The translations under genes were made by a program, and so were the position numbers. DNA of 26,474 nucleotides from an uncultured Porphyromonadaceae bacterium (GTDB lineage Bacteria > Bacteroidota > Bacteroidia > Bacteroidales > Muribaculaceae): NCBI GenBank assembly GCA_905202215.1, contig CAJKRG010000046.1:1-26474 (forward strand), given 5' to 3'. Under the pieces are notes generated by a model. That model did no database searches, was not told the DNA's origin, and saw only the letters and a program-made list of their open reading frames with translations. Shown in pieces: positions 1 to 7,083 of the stretch (position 1 is the first letter of the stretch; each line of letters opens with the position of its first letter).

Positions 1-2
1 AG

Positions 3-3000
3 CGAGCCAACCTCACCGGCGCCGTCGCTACCGTCGACGTCGCCCGCACTATGGATGGACGCCCTCAGACCGATGTCGCAAAGGCACTTCAGGGTGCAGT
101 CCCCGGTCTTACAATCACCACCAATAACGGTGACATCACCTCGTCCGGATCTGCATCACTGCGAATCCGCGGTGCCGGTACTCTGTCGAACAGCCAGACA
201 TCCAATCCTCTCATCGTGGTCGACGGTGTGCCCGTCGACGATCTTAGCTTCGTAAATCCGGATGATATCCAGGAAATAAGCGTGCTCAAAGACGCTTCAT
301 CTTCAGCAATCTATGGTACGCGAGCTGCTTTCGGTGTAATTCTTATCACTACCAAGACTCCCGCTTCGAAGGACCGTATATCGGTAAAATACACCAACAA
401 CTTCGGCTGGACAGGTCCTACGACTCTCCCCCAGTATTCCGACGTACCGACCCAGCTGCGTGCCATGATCGACCAGCAGATGCGTTCCGGTGGTGACACC
501 GAACTTTTCGGCATGCACTTTGCCAATCTGCTTCCCTATGCTGAAAAATGGCAGCAGCAGAATGGTGGTCCCCGCGGCATGGGCGAACTTCGCCCCTATG
601 TCGACGAAAACAACGTAGGCGACTATTACATCATGCGCGACCCCGTGACCGGTCAGGTACAGGAAACACTATACTATGCCAACTGGGATGTAGGCAACAT
701 CTGGTATAACAACGCCGCGCCCAGCAACAAGCACAATGTAAGCCTCGAAGGCCAGAGCGGACGCACCAACTACCGCGCCACATTCGGCTACGACAAGCGC
801 CAGGCCATGGAAAACATCAATCCGGGCAACATGCGCCGCTACACCGCCGGTCTCAATGTAAATACCGAGATCTTCAAATGGCTCCGCGCTGGCGTACGCT
901 TCAACTATTCGAGCAAAGAATACGTAGGTCCCAACAATATCGTAGGTCAGGCAACTCCTACTTACATCTGGCGCTGGGGCTCCTACTTCAATCCCTACGG
1001 CTACCGTGAATATGAAGGCAAGGAGATTTGGTACAAGACCGTTGCCGGACGCCGCGACGGCGGCCAGTTCAAAGACTGGGCCAGCGACACCAAAATCCAG
1101 GCCTATATCGATGCCGATATAATCAAAGGTCTTACCCTGCACGCAGACTACACTTACGATATTCAGAACTACAACTCGCAGTCGTACAACCTGCCGGTTT
1201 ATGCATGGAACAACTGGACCAACACCGGCCTCGTTCCCGAGAATATCTCCACCAAGACCCAGGCTTCGCAGAGCAACTCGCGCTCTGTGCTCTGGACAAC
1301 CAACGTGTACGCCACCTACTCCCACACTTTCGCCCAGGACTACAACCTGAAAGTGATGCTTGGCGGAACTGCCGAGAAATTCGACTATAATGAACTCAGC
1401 GCTACCCGCGCCAACCTTCTCGACGTCAACCTGCCTTACCTCGGCCTCACCGACGGCGGTGAAAAAGGAACCGACATGTCTATCGGCAACAGCCTGAGAC
1501 ATCGCGCCACCGCAGGTTTCTTCGGCCGTGTCAACTTCGACTACAAGGGCATCTATCTGTTCGAATTCAACGGCCGTTACGACGGTTCGTCGCGCTTCCC
1601 CGCAGCAAAACAGTGGGGCTTCTTCCCCTCGGGTTCTATAGGATACCGCTTTACCGAAGAAAACTTCTATAAAGCCACTAATGCAGCTCAGTACCTCTCC
1701 AACGGTAAAGTCCGCGCATCGTGGGGTCAGATCGGTAACGAGGCCATCGGCAACAACATGTTCATCTCCACCATTGCCGGTCCGTCCAACTATCTCTGGC
1801 TTCAGAACGGCGCCACCAATCCTACCAAGTACTCGGACACTCCCCGTCTCGTATCTTCGCAGCTTACCTGGGAACGTGTCGAGACTGTCGACGTAGGTGT
1901 TGACCTCGGATTCTTCAACAACTCGCTTAATCTGAACTTCGACTGGTTCCAGCGCGACACCAAGGACATGCTCGCTCCCGGTCTCACACTGCCCGGCGTT
2001 CTCGGTGCCTCCGCACCCTATGTCAATGAAGGCCAGCTCCGCACACGCGGCTGGGAACTGGGCATCGGCTACAACCACAGCTTCGGCGAATTCGATGTCT
2101 ATGCCAACTTCAACATCTACGACGGCAAGACCAAGGTTGTCAAATATCGTAACGACAACATGATGATCAATACTTTCTACAGCGGAGCCGAATACGGCGC
2201 CATCTGGGGCTTTGAAACCGACCGCTACTTCACCGAGGACGATCTCAAGCAGGGAAGCATGACAGATCTCAATTACACCAACACCCCCGGCGGCAATCTT
2301 CCTGACCAGACTTTCCTTCAGAACGGTTCCTTCAGATTCGGCCCCGGCGACATCAAGTTCAAGGATCTCGACGGCAACGGCGTAATCGACGGCGGCGCAC
2401 GCGAAGACAACGACTGGCTCTGGGAAAATCACCGCGAAGCATACATCGACCCCAACGACCGCTCTAAAGGTATCTACCCCGCCGGTTCCGAAAGAAACCA
2501 TGGCGACCTCAAGAAAATCGGTAACTCGATGCCTCGTTATGAATACTCATTCCGTCTCGGCGGCGCATGGCGCGGATTCGATATCGATATGTACTTCCAG
2601 GGCGTGGGCAAACGCGACTATTGGTCGACCTCTGCATTCGTAATGCCTCTTACCCGCGGTGCCGACGCAACCTATGCAAACCAGAATTCCTACAATAAGA
2701 TTCTGTACACCGACGGTGCTATCAGCGGCTACGAAATCAGCCAGAGCAACGACTACCCCTGCCTCTTCCCCGGTGCAGCCGGTGCCGGTAAGGTTTCAGG
2801 ACTCTATATGGGACGCTACAACTTCTATCCCCAGTCCAAATATCTGCAGGATATGTCGTACCTCCGTTTCAAACAGCTGACTGTGGGCTACACAATCCCC
2901 GCGGCCATCACCCAGAAAGCCCTCATCCAGCGTGCCCGCCTCTATTTCACTGCCGAGAACCTCTGCATGATTCACAACGGCATGAAAGGCACCGGCATCG

Positions 3001-3125
3001 ACCCGGAAATCGGTTCGAGCCACAATGCCTCCTACTTCAACACCAACGCTAACGTTAACCAGGATTTCGGCCGTGTGACACCTATGCCCCGCACCTACTC
3101 GTTTGGCGTGCAAGTTACATTCTAA
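3..3125 (+). CDS. SusC/RagA-family TonB-dependent outer-membrane transporter, 5'-truncated by the window edge
   Basis: The reading frame is open from base 3 and already encodes plug-domain sequence (ANLTGAVATVDVARTMDGR), so the ATG at 51 is internal. The true start, signal peptide and N-terminal carboxypeptidase-D-like domain lie upstream of the window. About 1,040 residues are visible. The plug carries the SusC signature ISVLKDASSSAIYGTRAAFG, then ILITTK; the rest is barrel sequence ending in an aromatic-rich strand (YSFGVQVTF), as expected for a C-terminal beta-signal. A calcium-loop-like DLDGNGVIDGG lies near base 2370. SusC proteins import oligomeric nutrients across the outer membrane with TonB energy, lidded by SusD. 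The susD gene follows 35 nt downstream on the same strand, so they are almost certainly one operon. The substrate cannot be told, because no enzyme gene accompanies the pair here. Family assignment is secure. Confidence 0.95.
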   Translation, partial: RANLTGAVATVDVARTMDGRPQTDVAKALQGAVPGLTITTNNGDITSSGSASLRIRGAGTLSNSQTSNPLIVVDGVPVDDLSFVNPDDIQEISVLKDASSSAIYGTRAAFGVILITTKTPASKDRISVKYTNNFGWTGPTTLPQYSDVPTQLRAMIDQQMRSGGDTELFGMHFANLLPYAEKWQQQNGGPRGMGELRPYVDENNVGDYYIMRDPVTGQVQETLYYANWDVGNIWYNNAAPSNKHNVSLEGQSGRTNYRATFGYDKRQAMENINPGNMRRYTAGLNVNTEIFKWLRAGVRFNYSSKEYVGPNNIVGQATPTYIWRWGSYFNPYGYREYEGKEIWYKTVAGRRDGGQFKDWASDTKIQAYIDADIIKGLTLHADYTYDIQNYNSQSYNLPVYAWNNWTNTGLVPENISTKTQASQSNSRSVLWTTNVYATYSHTFAQDYNLKVMLGGTAEKFDYNELSATRANLLDVNLPYLGLTDGGEKGTDMSIGNSLRHRATAGFFGRVNFDYKGIYLFEFNGRYDGSSRFPAAKQWGFFPSGSIGYRFTEENFYKATNAAQYLSNGKVRASWGQIGNEAIGNNMFISTIAGPSNYLWLQNGATNPTKYSDTPRLVSSQLTWERVETVDVGVDLGFFNNSLNLNFDWFQRDTKDMLAPGLTLPGVLGASAPYVNEGQLRTRGWELGIGYNHSFGEFDVYANFNIYDGKTKVVKYRNDNMMINTFYSGAEYGAIWGFETDRYFTEDDLKQGSMTDLNYTNTPGGNLPDQTFLQNGSFRFGPGDIKFKDLDGNGVIDGGAREDNDWLWENHREAYIDPNDRSKGIYPAGSERNHGDLKKIGNSMPRYEYSFRLGGAWRGFDIDMYFQGVGKRDYWSTSAFVMPLTRGADATYANQNSYNKILYTDGAISGYEISQSNDYPCLFPGAAGAGKVSGLYMGRYNFYPQSKYLQDMSYLRFKQLTVGYTIPAAITQKALIQRARLYFTAENLCMIHNGMKGTGIDPEIGSSHNASYFNTNANVNQDFGRVTPMPRTYSFGVQVTF

Positions 3126-3160
3126 AGTAAGGCATTAATAACAGTAAACATCTTTTGATT

Positions 3161-4921
3161 ATGAAAAAATCAATCTTAATAGGTGCCCTTGTCGCCGGAT
3201 CGCTCGCTGTCGCTTCTTGCGACGATTTTCTGGATGACAACCGTTACCCCTTGACTGAGGAGACAGATAACCCAGTCTATTGGAACAATGTGGACAACAT
3301 CAAGCTGCAGTGCGATCAGATGCTGAAATACTTCACCGGCTATGCAACCGGTGCAAGCTATGGTGAATTCTACTTCAACACCCTCACCGATGACCAGTGC
3401 ACATCGGGCTTCACCGACTGGAAATTCACCAGCATTCCCTCGTCGAGCGCCAGCTATACCGCACCCTACGAAAATATCCGTCACTCCGCAACCATCATCG
3501 ACGGCCTCGAGGCATCTACTATCGATGCCGACGTCAAGGCCAACTGGATGGGAATAGCACGCCTGGGCCGCGCTTATCAGCAGTATCTGCTGGTGCGCCG
3601 CTACGGCGACTGCAACTTCATCGAGCACGCGCTCAATGTATCGGACGATGAAATCCTCTACGGCGACCGCCAGAAACGCGACATCGTCTTCGACAAGATT
3701 CTCGAAGACCTCGACTATGCCTGCGAAAACATCAAAACCGACAAGAACGCCCAGTACTGGTCGCGCGACCTCGCTTATGCAATGAAATCGTACATGTGCC
3801 TCTGCGAAGGTACATACCGCAAATATTGCACTCAGGCTGAGAACGGTCTCGCACCAGATCCGGAACGCGCAAAGAAACTGCTCCAGGAATCGGCCAAGGC
3901 TTCCGACTACCTTATCAACTCCGGACGCTACCGTCTTTCCGAGCAGTACCGCGCCAACTACCAGTCGTTCTACACCCAGGCTTCCGCTGTTCCTGCCATG
4001 GTCGACAACCCCGAAATGATTCTGTTCCGCGGCTACGCCAAAGACATCGTCATGAACTGTGTGGCCGACTTCACCTGCGGCACAACACCCATCAACGGTC
4101 TCACCAAGGACGCTTTCGACGCCTATCTCTTCAAGGACGGCAAGCCCCTCGCACTCACCAGCGAGAATAAGAGCGATGTCGGCGAATGGATCGAAAGCGA
4201 AAAAATCTTCTCGATTCAGAAGCTGCTCGACGTTCGCGACAACCGTCTCGCCATGACTACCGACCCGTTCATCTACTATTCTGATGCAGACGGCAAAAAT
4301 GCACTTAACGGAACCCGCGCTGGTGCAAGCGGCATGACATCGTCGACAGGTTACGGTGTAAGCAAGTACGACAATACCGCCGACCTTCTTGCCGACCGCC
4401 GTACTACCCGCAACATCGTATGCGCCCCGATCTACTGGTACTCGGTAATCCTGCTGGAAAATGCTGAAGCCAAGGCTGAACTCGGCACTCTTACCGATGA
4501 AGACCTCAATAAGACCCTCAATCTGCTCTTCGCACGCGCCGAACTCCCCAACGCCACTGTGGCATCGCTCTCCGGCATGGGAGACCCCGCCAATACCACC
4601 GGTGTGAGCAGCCTCATCTGGGAGGTACGCCGCTGCCGCCGCTGCGAGCTCATCATGGACAATGACTTCCGCTACTGGGATCTTATCCGCTGGCACTGGC
4701 TCGACAAGCTCGATCAGACCAAGAACCCCAACATCCTGCTCGGTGCCAACATTACCGGCAGCCCCGTTCAGATTTCCAACACAAACGGCTATCTTAACGG
4801 CAACCGCAACTGGCACGGTCTGCTCCGTGAATTCAAACCTCAGTACTACAGCTACCCCATCCCGAGCGGACAGCTGACTTACAACCCCAACATCGGGCAG
4901 AACTTCGGTTGGTCTGAATAA
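3161..4921 (+). CDS. SusD/RagB-family nutrient-binding outer-membrane lipoprotein
   Basis: This encodes 586 residues from the ATG at 3161. A TTG six bases upstream would add only two residues and is less likely. The N-terminus is a lipoprotein signal with lipobox AVASC (Cys20), followed by acidic residues (CDDFLDD) typical of Bacteroidota surface-exported lipoproteins. The body has the SusD pattern: TPR-like helical N-terminal half (RLGRAYQQYLLVRRYGD), then the C-terminal EVRRCRRCELIMD and FRYWDLIRWHW motifs, ending in an IPSGQLTYNPNIGQN tail. It is expected to sit on the outer face of the outer membrane as the lid of the SusC encoded just upstream and to bind substrate. A strong terminator starts 24 nt after the stop, so the operon appears to end here with only the SusC/SusD pair visible. 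Family call is secure; ligand unknown. Confidence 0.95.
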   Translation: MKKSILIGALVAGSLAVASCDDFLDDNRYPLTEETDNPVYWNNVDNIKLQCDQMLKYFTGYATGASYGEFYFNTLTDDQCTSGFTDWKFTSIPSSSASYTAPYENIRHSATIIDGLEASTIDADVKANWMGIARLGRAYQQYLLVRRYGDCNFIEHALNVSDDEILYGDRQKRDIVFDKILEDLDYACENIKTDKNAQYWSRDLAYAMKSYMCLCEGTYRKYCTQAENGLAPDPERAKKLLQESAKASDYLINSGRYRLSEQYRANYQSFYTQASAVPAMVDNPEMILFRGYAKDIVMNCVADFTCGTTPINGLTKDAFDAYLFKDGKPLALTSENKSDVGEWIESEKIFSIQKLLDVRDNRLAMTTDPFIYYSDADGKNALNGTRAGASGMTSSTGYGVSKYDNTADLLADRRTTRNIVCAPIYWYSVILLENAEAKAELGTLTDEDLNKTLNLLFARAELPNATVASLSGMGDPANTTGVSSLIWEVRRCRRCELIMDNDFRYWDLIRWHWLDKLDQTKNPNILLGANITGSPVQISNTNGYLNGNRNWHGLLREFKPQYYSYPIPSGQLTYNPNIGQNFGWSE

Positions 4922-4944
4922 GATTATCCTAATCAATCTCTACG

Positions 4945-4982
4945 GGCTGCGTCGTAATCAAGTTTTACGGCGCAGCCTTTTT
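4945..4982 (+). terminator. Rho-independent terminator of the first susCD operon
   Basis: The stem GGCTGCGTCGTAA pairs with TTACGGCGCAGCC (13 bp with one G-U pair) across a 7-nt loop and is followed by TTTTT. It begins 24 nt after the susD stop codon. Confidence 0.9.
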
Positions 4983-5013
4983 ATGTATTACAACAGATTA
5001 CCGGAAAGGCTTA

Positions 5014-5175
5014 GAGAGTGTTTGAAATTGACTTATGTTAAGATTTAGAGAAGATTTCCGAGACTGTTTTGAGATTGAATGAAGGAATTATGGAGTTCCA
5101 TAATGACTGAATGAAAGCTTAAAACAGGCCGGAAAGGCCTATAAAGATTTCATAAAGTTAAATTCAAACGCTCTC
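5014..5175. repeat. Roughly 160-nt imperfect palindromic element (MITE-like or structured RNA/DNA)
   Basis: The ends are a 13-bp inverted repeat, GAGAGTGTTTGAA (5014-5026) and TTCAAACGCTCTC (5163-5175). Complementarity continues inward with interruptions: ACTTATG against CATAAAGT, TTTCC against GGAAA, CTGTTTT against AAAACAG. The centre is ATTATGGA-GT-TCCATAAT (5087-5104). Next to the central stem are three tandem G.A/A.G mismatches (5085-5086 with 5105-5106, 5081-5082 with 5109-5110, 5077-5078 with 5113-5114), separated by two Watson-Crick pairs each. TTA flanks both outer ends (5011-5013, 5176-5178) and could be a target duplication or part of the inverted repeat. No ORF of note lies within. 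The element fills most of the 427-nt gene-free stretch 4922-5348; the rest holds the susD terminator and the promoter and leader of the next gene. The outer ends resemble termini of Bacteroidota insertion sequences, but that is only an inference. Confidence 0.75.
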
Positions 5176-5257
5176 TTAAAGTGGCTGTTCTATCCGAATG
5201 TTTGTCCTTTGTCACAATTTATATGAATATCCGAGGTTTTAGGTCATGATTTTATCG

Positions 5258-5265
5258 TATATTTG
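5258..5265 (+). promoter_or_regulatory. Probable Bacteroidales -7 element for the beta-barrel gene
   Basis: TATATTTG matches the Bacteroidales -7 consensus TAnnTTTG exactly. The -33 region is weak (GGTTTTAGG near 5235-5243 rather than TTTG). The predicted transcript would begin near 5271, giving a leader of about 78 nt. Confidence 0.5.
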
Positions 5266-5286
5266 TGGACGTGCAAAGTGAACCCA

Positions 5287-5307
5287 TGTAATCAAAGCTT
5301 TGTTACA
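5287..5307 (+). other. Small hairpin in the 5' leader of the beta-barrel gene
   Basis: TGTAA pairs with TTACA and CAAAG with CTTTG, with one unpaired T between them, giving an almost perfect 21-nt dyad. As an RNA hairpin the loop would have to open some inner pairs; as DNA it could be an operator half-site pair. It lies between the predicted transcript start and the ATG at 5349. Function unknown. Confidence 0.4.
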
Positions 5308-5348
5308 ATATCGGCGCGCATAACCGCGTTTCAGCATTCATCACAATT

Positions 5349-5876
5349 ATGAACATAACTGATATCATCAAAACAGCGGCCGGCATACTGATAATGGCGG
5401 TTTCATTATGTAGCGCACCGACGGCAGAAGCGCAGGGCCACAAAGGCGAAAAGGCATTCGGTCCGCGCATAGGCTATGTGTCGCGCAACCAGTCGGCGCT
5501 CGGCGGACTCAGCTTTCAGTATTCTTTTTCCGATCACGTGCGCATAGCTCCGTCTGCCGACATTATTTTCCGACATCACGATAAAGACGGACTTGCCGTG
5601 AATGCCGACATCCACTTTCCCTTCTATTTCGCCGAAGGACGGGCAGCATTCTATCCCCTTGCAGGCTTCAATTTCACATCATGGGGTCTGCACGACAGCC
5701 ATAACGAAAGCGGCAAGGACGTGACAACGCACTCTACAAACGCAGGCCTAAATGCCGGGGCCGGCGTCGAACTTCGCTGCACCACATCGCTTAAACTCGG
5801 CCTCGAAGCGCGCTATACCCTCATGCGCCATTACCCTACCGCCGCCGTAGCCGCCTCGATAGCCTTCGTATTTTAG
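5349..5876 (+). CDS. Small outer-membrane beta-barrel protein (porin-like), function unknown
   Basis: The gene encodes 175 residues. A signal peptide is clear: positive and polar start, hydrophobic core TAAGILIMAVSLCSA, and a likely signal-peptidase I cleavage after AEA before QGHKGEKAFG. The mature chain alternates polar and hydrophobic residues in short amphipathic strands (FGPRIGYVSR, GLSFQYSF, LGLEARYTLM) and ends in ASIAFVF, with a terminal Phe typical of outer-membrane barrels recognised by the BAM complex. Its length fits an eight-strand barrel of the general outer-membrane beta-barrel families. It is monocistronic: its own promoter lies upstream and a bidirectional terminator separates it from tsaD. 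Nothing in the sequence indicates a ligand or enzyme role. Confidence 0.8.
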   Translation: MNITDIIKTAAGILIMAVSLCSAPTAEAQGHKGEKAFGPRIGYVSRNQSALGGLSFQYSFSDHVRIAPSADIIFRHHDKDGLAVNADIHFPFYFAEGRAAFYPLAGFNFTSWGLHDSHNESGKDVTTHSTNAGLNAGAGVELRCTTSLKLGLEARYTLMRHYPTAAVAASIAFVF

Positions 5877-5888
5877 ACATACGCAAAA

Positions 5889-5932
5889 AAGGTCCTTATG
5901 GTCATAAAAGACCCTAAAGACCTTATTTTTTT
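5889..5932. terminator. Bidirectional terminator between the barrel gene and tsaD
   Basis: Nested dyads AAGGTC/GACCTT and GGTC/GACC are flanked by an A-run on the left (5885-5890) and a T-run on the right (5926-5933). The hairpin therefore has a U-tract in both directions and serves the two converging genes. Confidence 0.75.
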
Positions 5933-5950
5933 TCACAATACCCAATACGC

Positions 5951-6964
5951 CTAAGAACCTATCCGCGCATAGGGCACGGCATTGTAGGGGCAGAAATCCG
6001 AATCAAGATATTTGAAATAGCCGGCAATCGCTACCATTGCGGCATTGTCGGTGGTGAAACGCCGCTCGGGGATAAATGCCTTCAGCCCGCGGCGGGCGCA
6101 CATATCGGCTACAGCCTGACGCACGCCGCTGTTGGCCGACACTCCGCCGCCGATAGCCACAGTCGTGATCCCCTTGCTGTCTATAGCTTTTTCAAGCTTA
6201 TCCATAAGAATGGCAATGATGGTCGACTGCAGCGAAGCGGCCAGATCGGCCCGGCGCTTCTCGATAAAGTCGGGGTCAGAGCGCAGATTATCACGCAGAG
6301 TATAGAGAAACGACGTTTTAAGACCGCTGAAACTATAGTCGAGACCTTCGATCCGCGGTCTGGCGAACCGGAATGCCTCGGGATTACCTTCTGCCGCCAG
6401 GCGGTCGATATGCGGGCCGCCCGGATACGGCAGTCCAATCACCTTGGCACATTTGTCGAAAGCCTCTCCGGCTGCATCATCGATGGTGCGGCCTATGATT
6501 TCCATATCGCGCGGACTTCGCACGACTATAATCTGCGAATTTCCACCCGACACAAGCAGACAAATATAGGGAAATTCAGGAACCTCGGTCTCCGGCGTCT
6601 CCTTGATGAAATGGGCGAGCACATGCGCCTGAAGATGATTCACATCGACCATCGGCACTCGCAGTCCCAGAGACAGCCCCTTGGCGAAGCTCGTGCCGAC
6701 CAATAGCGATCCGATAAGTCCAGGCCCGCGGGTGAACGCTATCGCCGAGAGATCGCGCCGATCGATACCGGCCCGGCGTATGGCGGCATCGACAACAGGC
6801 ACGATATTCTGCTGATGGGCACGCGAAGCCAGCTCCGGCACCACACCGCCATATTCTTCATGTACCTTCTGCGAAGCGATGACATTGCTCAGCAACAGGC
6901 CGCCGTCGGTGATGACGGCCGCGCTCGTGTCATCGCAACTCGATTCTATTCCTAATATATACAT
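5951..6964 (-). CDS. tsaD: tRNA N6-adenosine threonylcarbamoyltransferase TsaD (Kae1/Gcp family)
   Basis: The protein has 337 residues, the usual bacterial length, and begins with the diagnostic MYILGIESSCDDTSAAVI. The metal-binding HxxxH motif is HLQAH (residues 110-114). Other ASKHA-fold landmarks are VSGGNSQIIVV, DDAAGEAFDK, YPGGPHIDRLA, YSFSGLKTSF, GGGVSANSGVR and the C-terminal TDNAAMVAIAG. TsaD transfers the threonylcarbamoyl group from TC-AMP to adenosine 37 of tRNAs that read ANN codons, working with TsaB and TsaE in the cytoplasm. Those partners are not in this window. The gene stands alone, with a terminator shared with the converging barrel gene downstream and an AT-rich inverted repeat between it and the upstream protease gene. 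All catalytic motifs appear intact; an essential function is expected from the family. Confidence 0.97.
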   Translation of the reverse strand: MYILGIESSCDDTSAAVITDGGLLLSNVIASQKVHEEYGGVVPELASRAHQQNIVPVVDAAIRRAGIDRRDLSAIAFTRGPGLIGSLLVGTSFAKGLSLGLRVPMVDVNHLQAHVLAHFIKETPETEVPEFPYICLLVSGGNSQIIVVRSPRDMEIIGRTIDDAAGEAFDKCAKVIGLPYPGGPHIDRLAAEGNPEAFRFARPRIEGLDYSFSGLKTSFLYTLRDNLRSDPDFIEKRRADLAASLQSTIIAILMDKLEKAIDSKGITTVAIGGGVSANSGVRQAVADMCARRGLKAFIPERRFTTDNAAMVAIAGYFKYLDSDFCPYNAVPYARIGS

Positions 6965-6987
6965 ATTCTACGGGGTGAAATAGTTTA

Positions 6988-7049
6988 AAGTTGAAAAAGT
7001 TAAGACAACAGTTCCGGCAACGGCACCATTATCTTAACTTTTTAAACTT
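6988..7049 (-). terminator. AT-rich 18-bp inverted repeat downstream of the protease gene, possible terminator
   Basis: AAGTTGAAAAAGTTAAGA (6988-7005) and TCTTAACTTTTTAAACTT (7032-7049) are inverted copies matching at 17 of 18 positions, separated by a 26-nt GC-richer loop. On the minus strand the hairpin follows the protease stop by about 35 nt and ends in T-rich sequence. The stem is unusually AT-rich for a terminator, so another role (repeat element, protein site) is possible. Confidence 0.5.
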
Positions 7050-7083
7050 ATTACTTTATAAACCTTTGCTTAAAGCATCAGAA

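Noticed and set aside
51..53. ATG at 51 as the start of the first SusC
   Set aside because: The frame is open to the window edge and upstream codons already encode conserved plug sequence, so the gene is simply truncated by the window.
669..2501. 610-codon open frame on the minus strand opposite the first susC
   Set aside because: It is an antisense shadow of a GC-rich gene; the encoded product is Val/Ala/Glu-repetitive with no domain, and the plus strand encodes a clear SusC.
3176..4936. 586-codon open frame on the minus strand opposite the first susD
   Set aside because: Antisense shadow covering the SusD gene almost exactly; no recognisable protein features.
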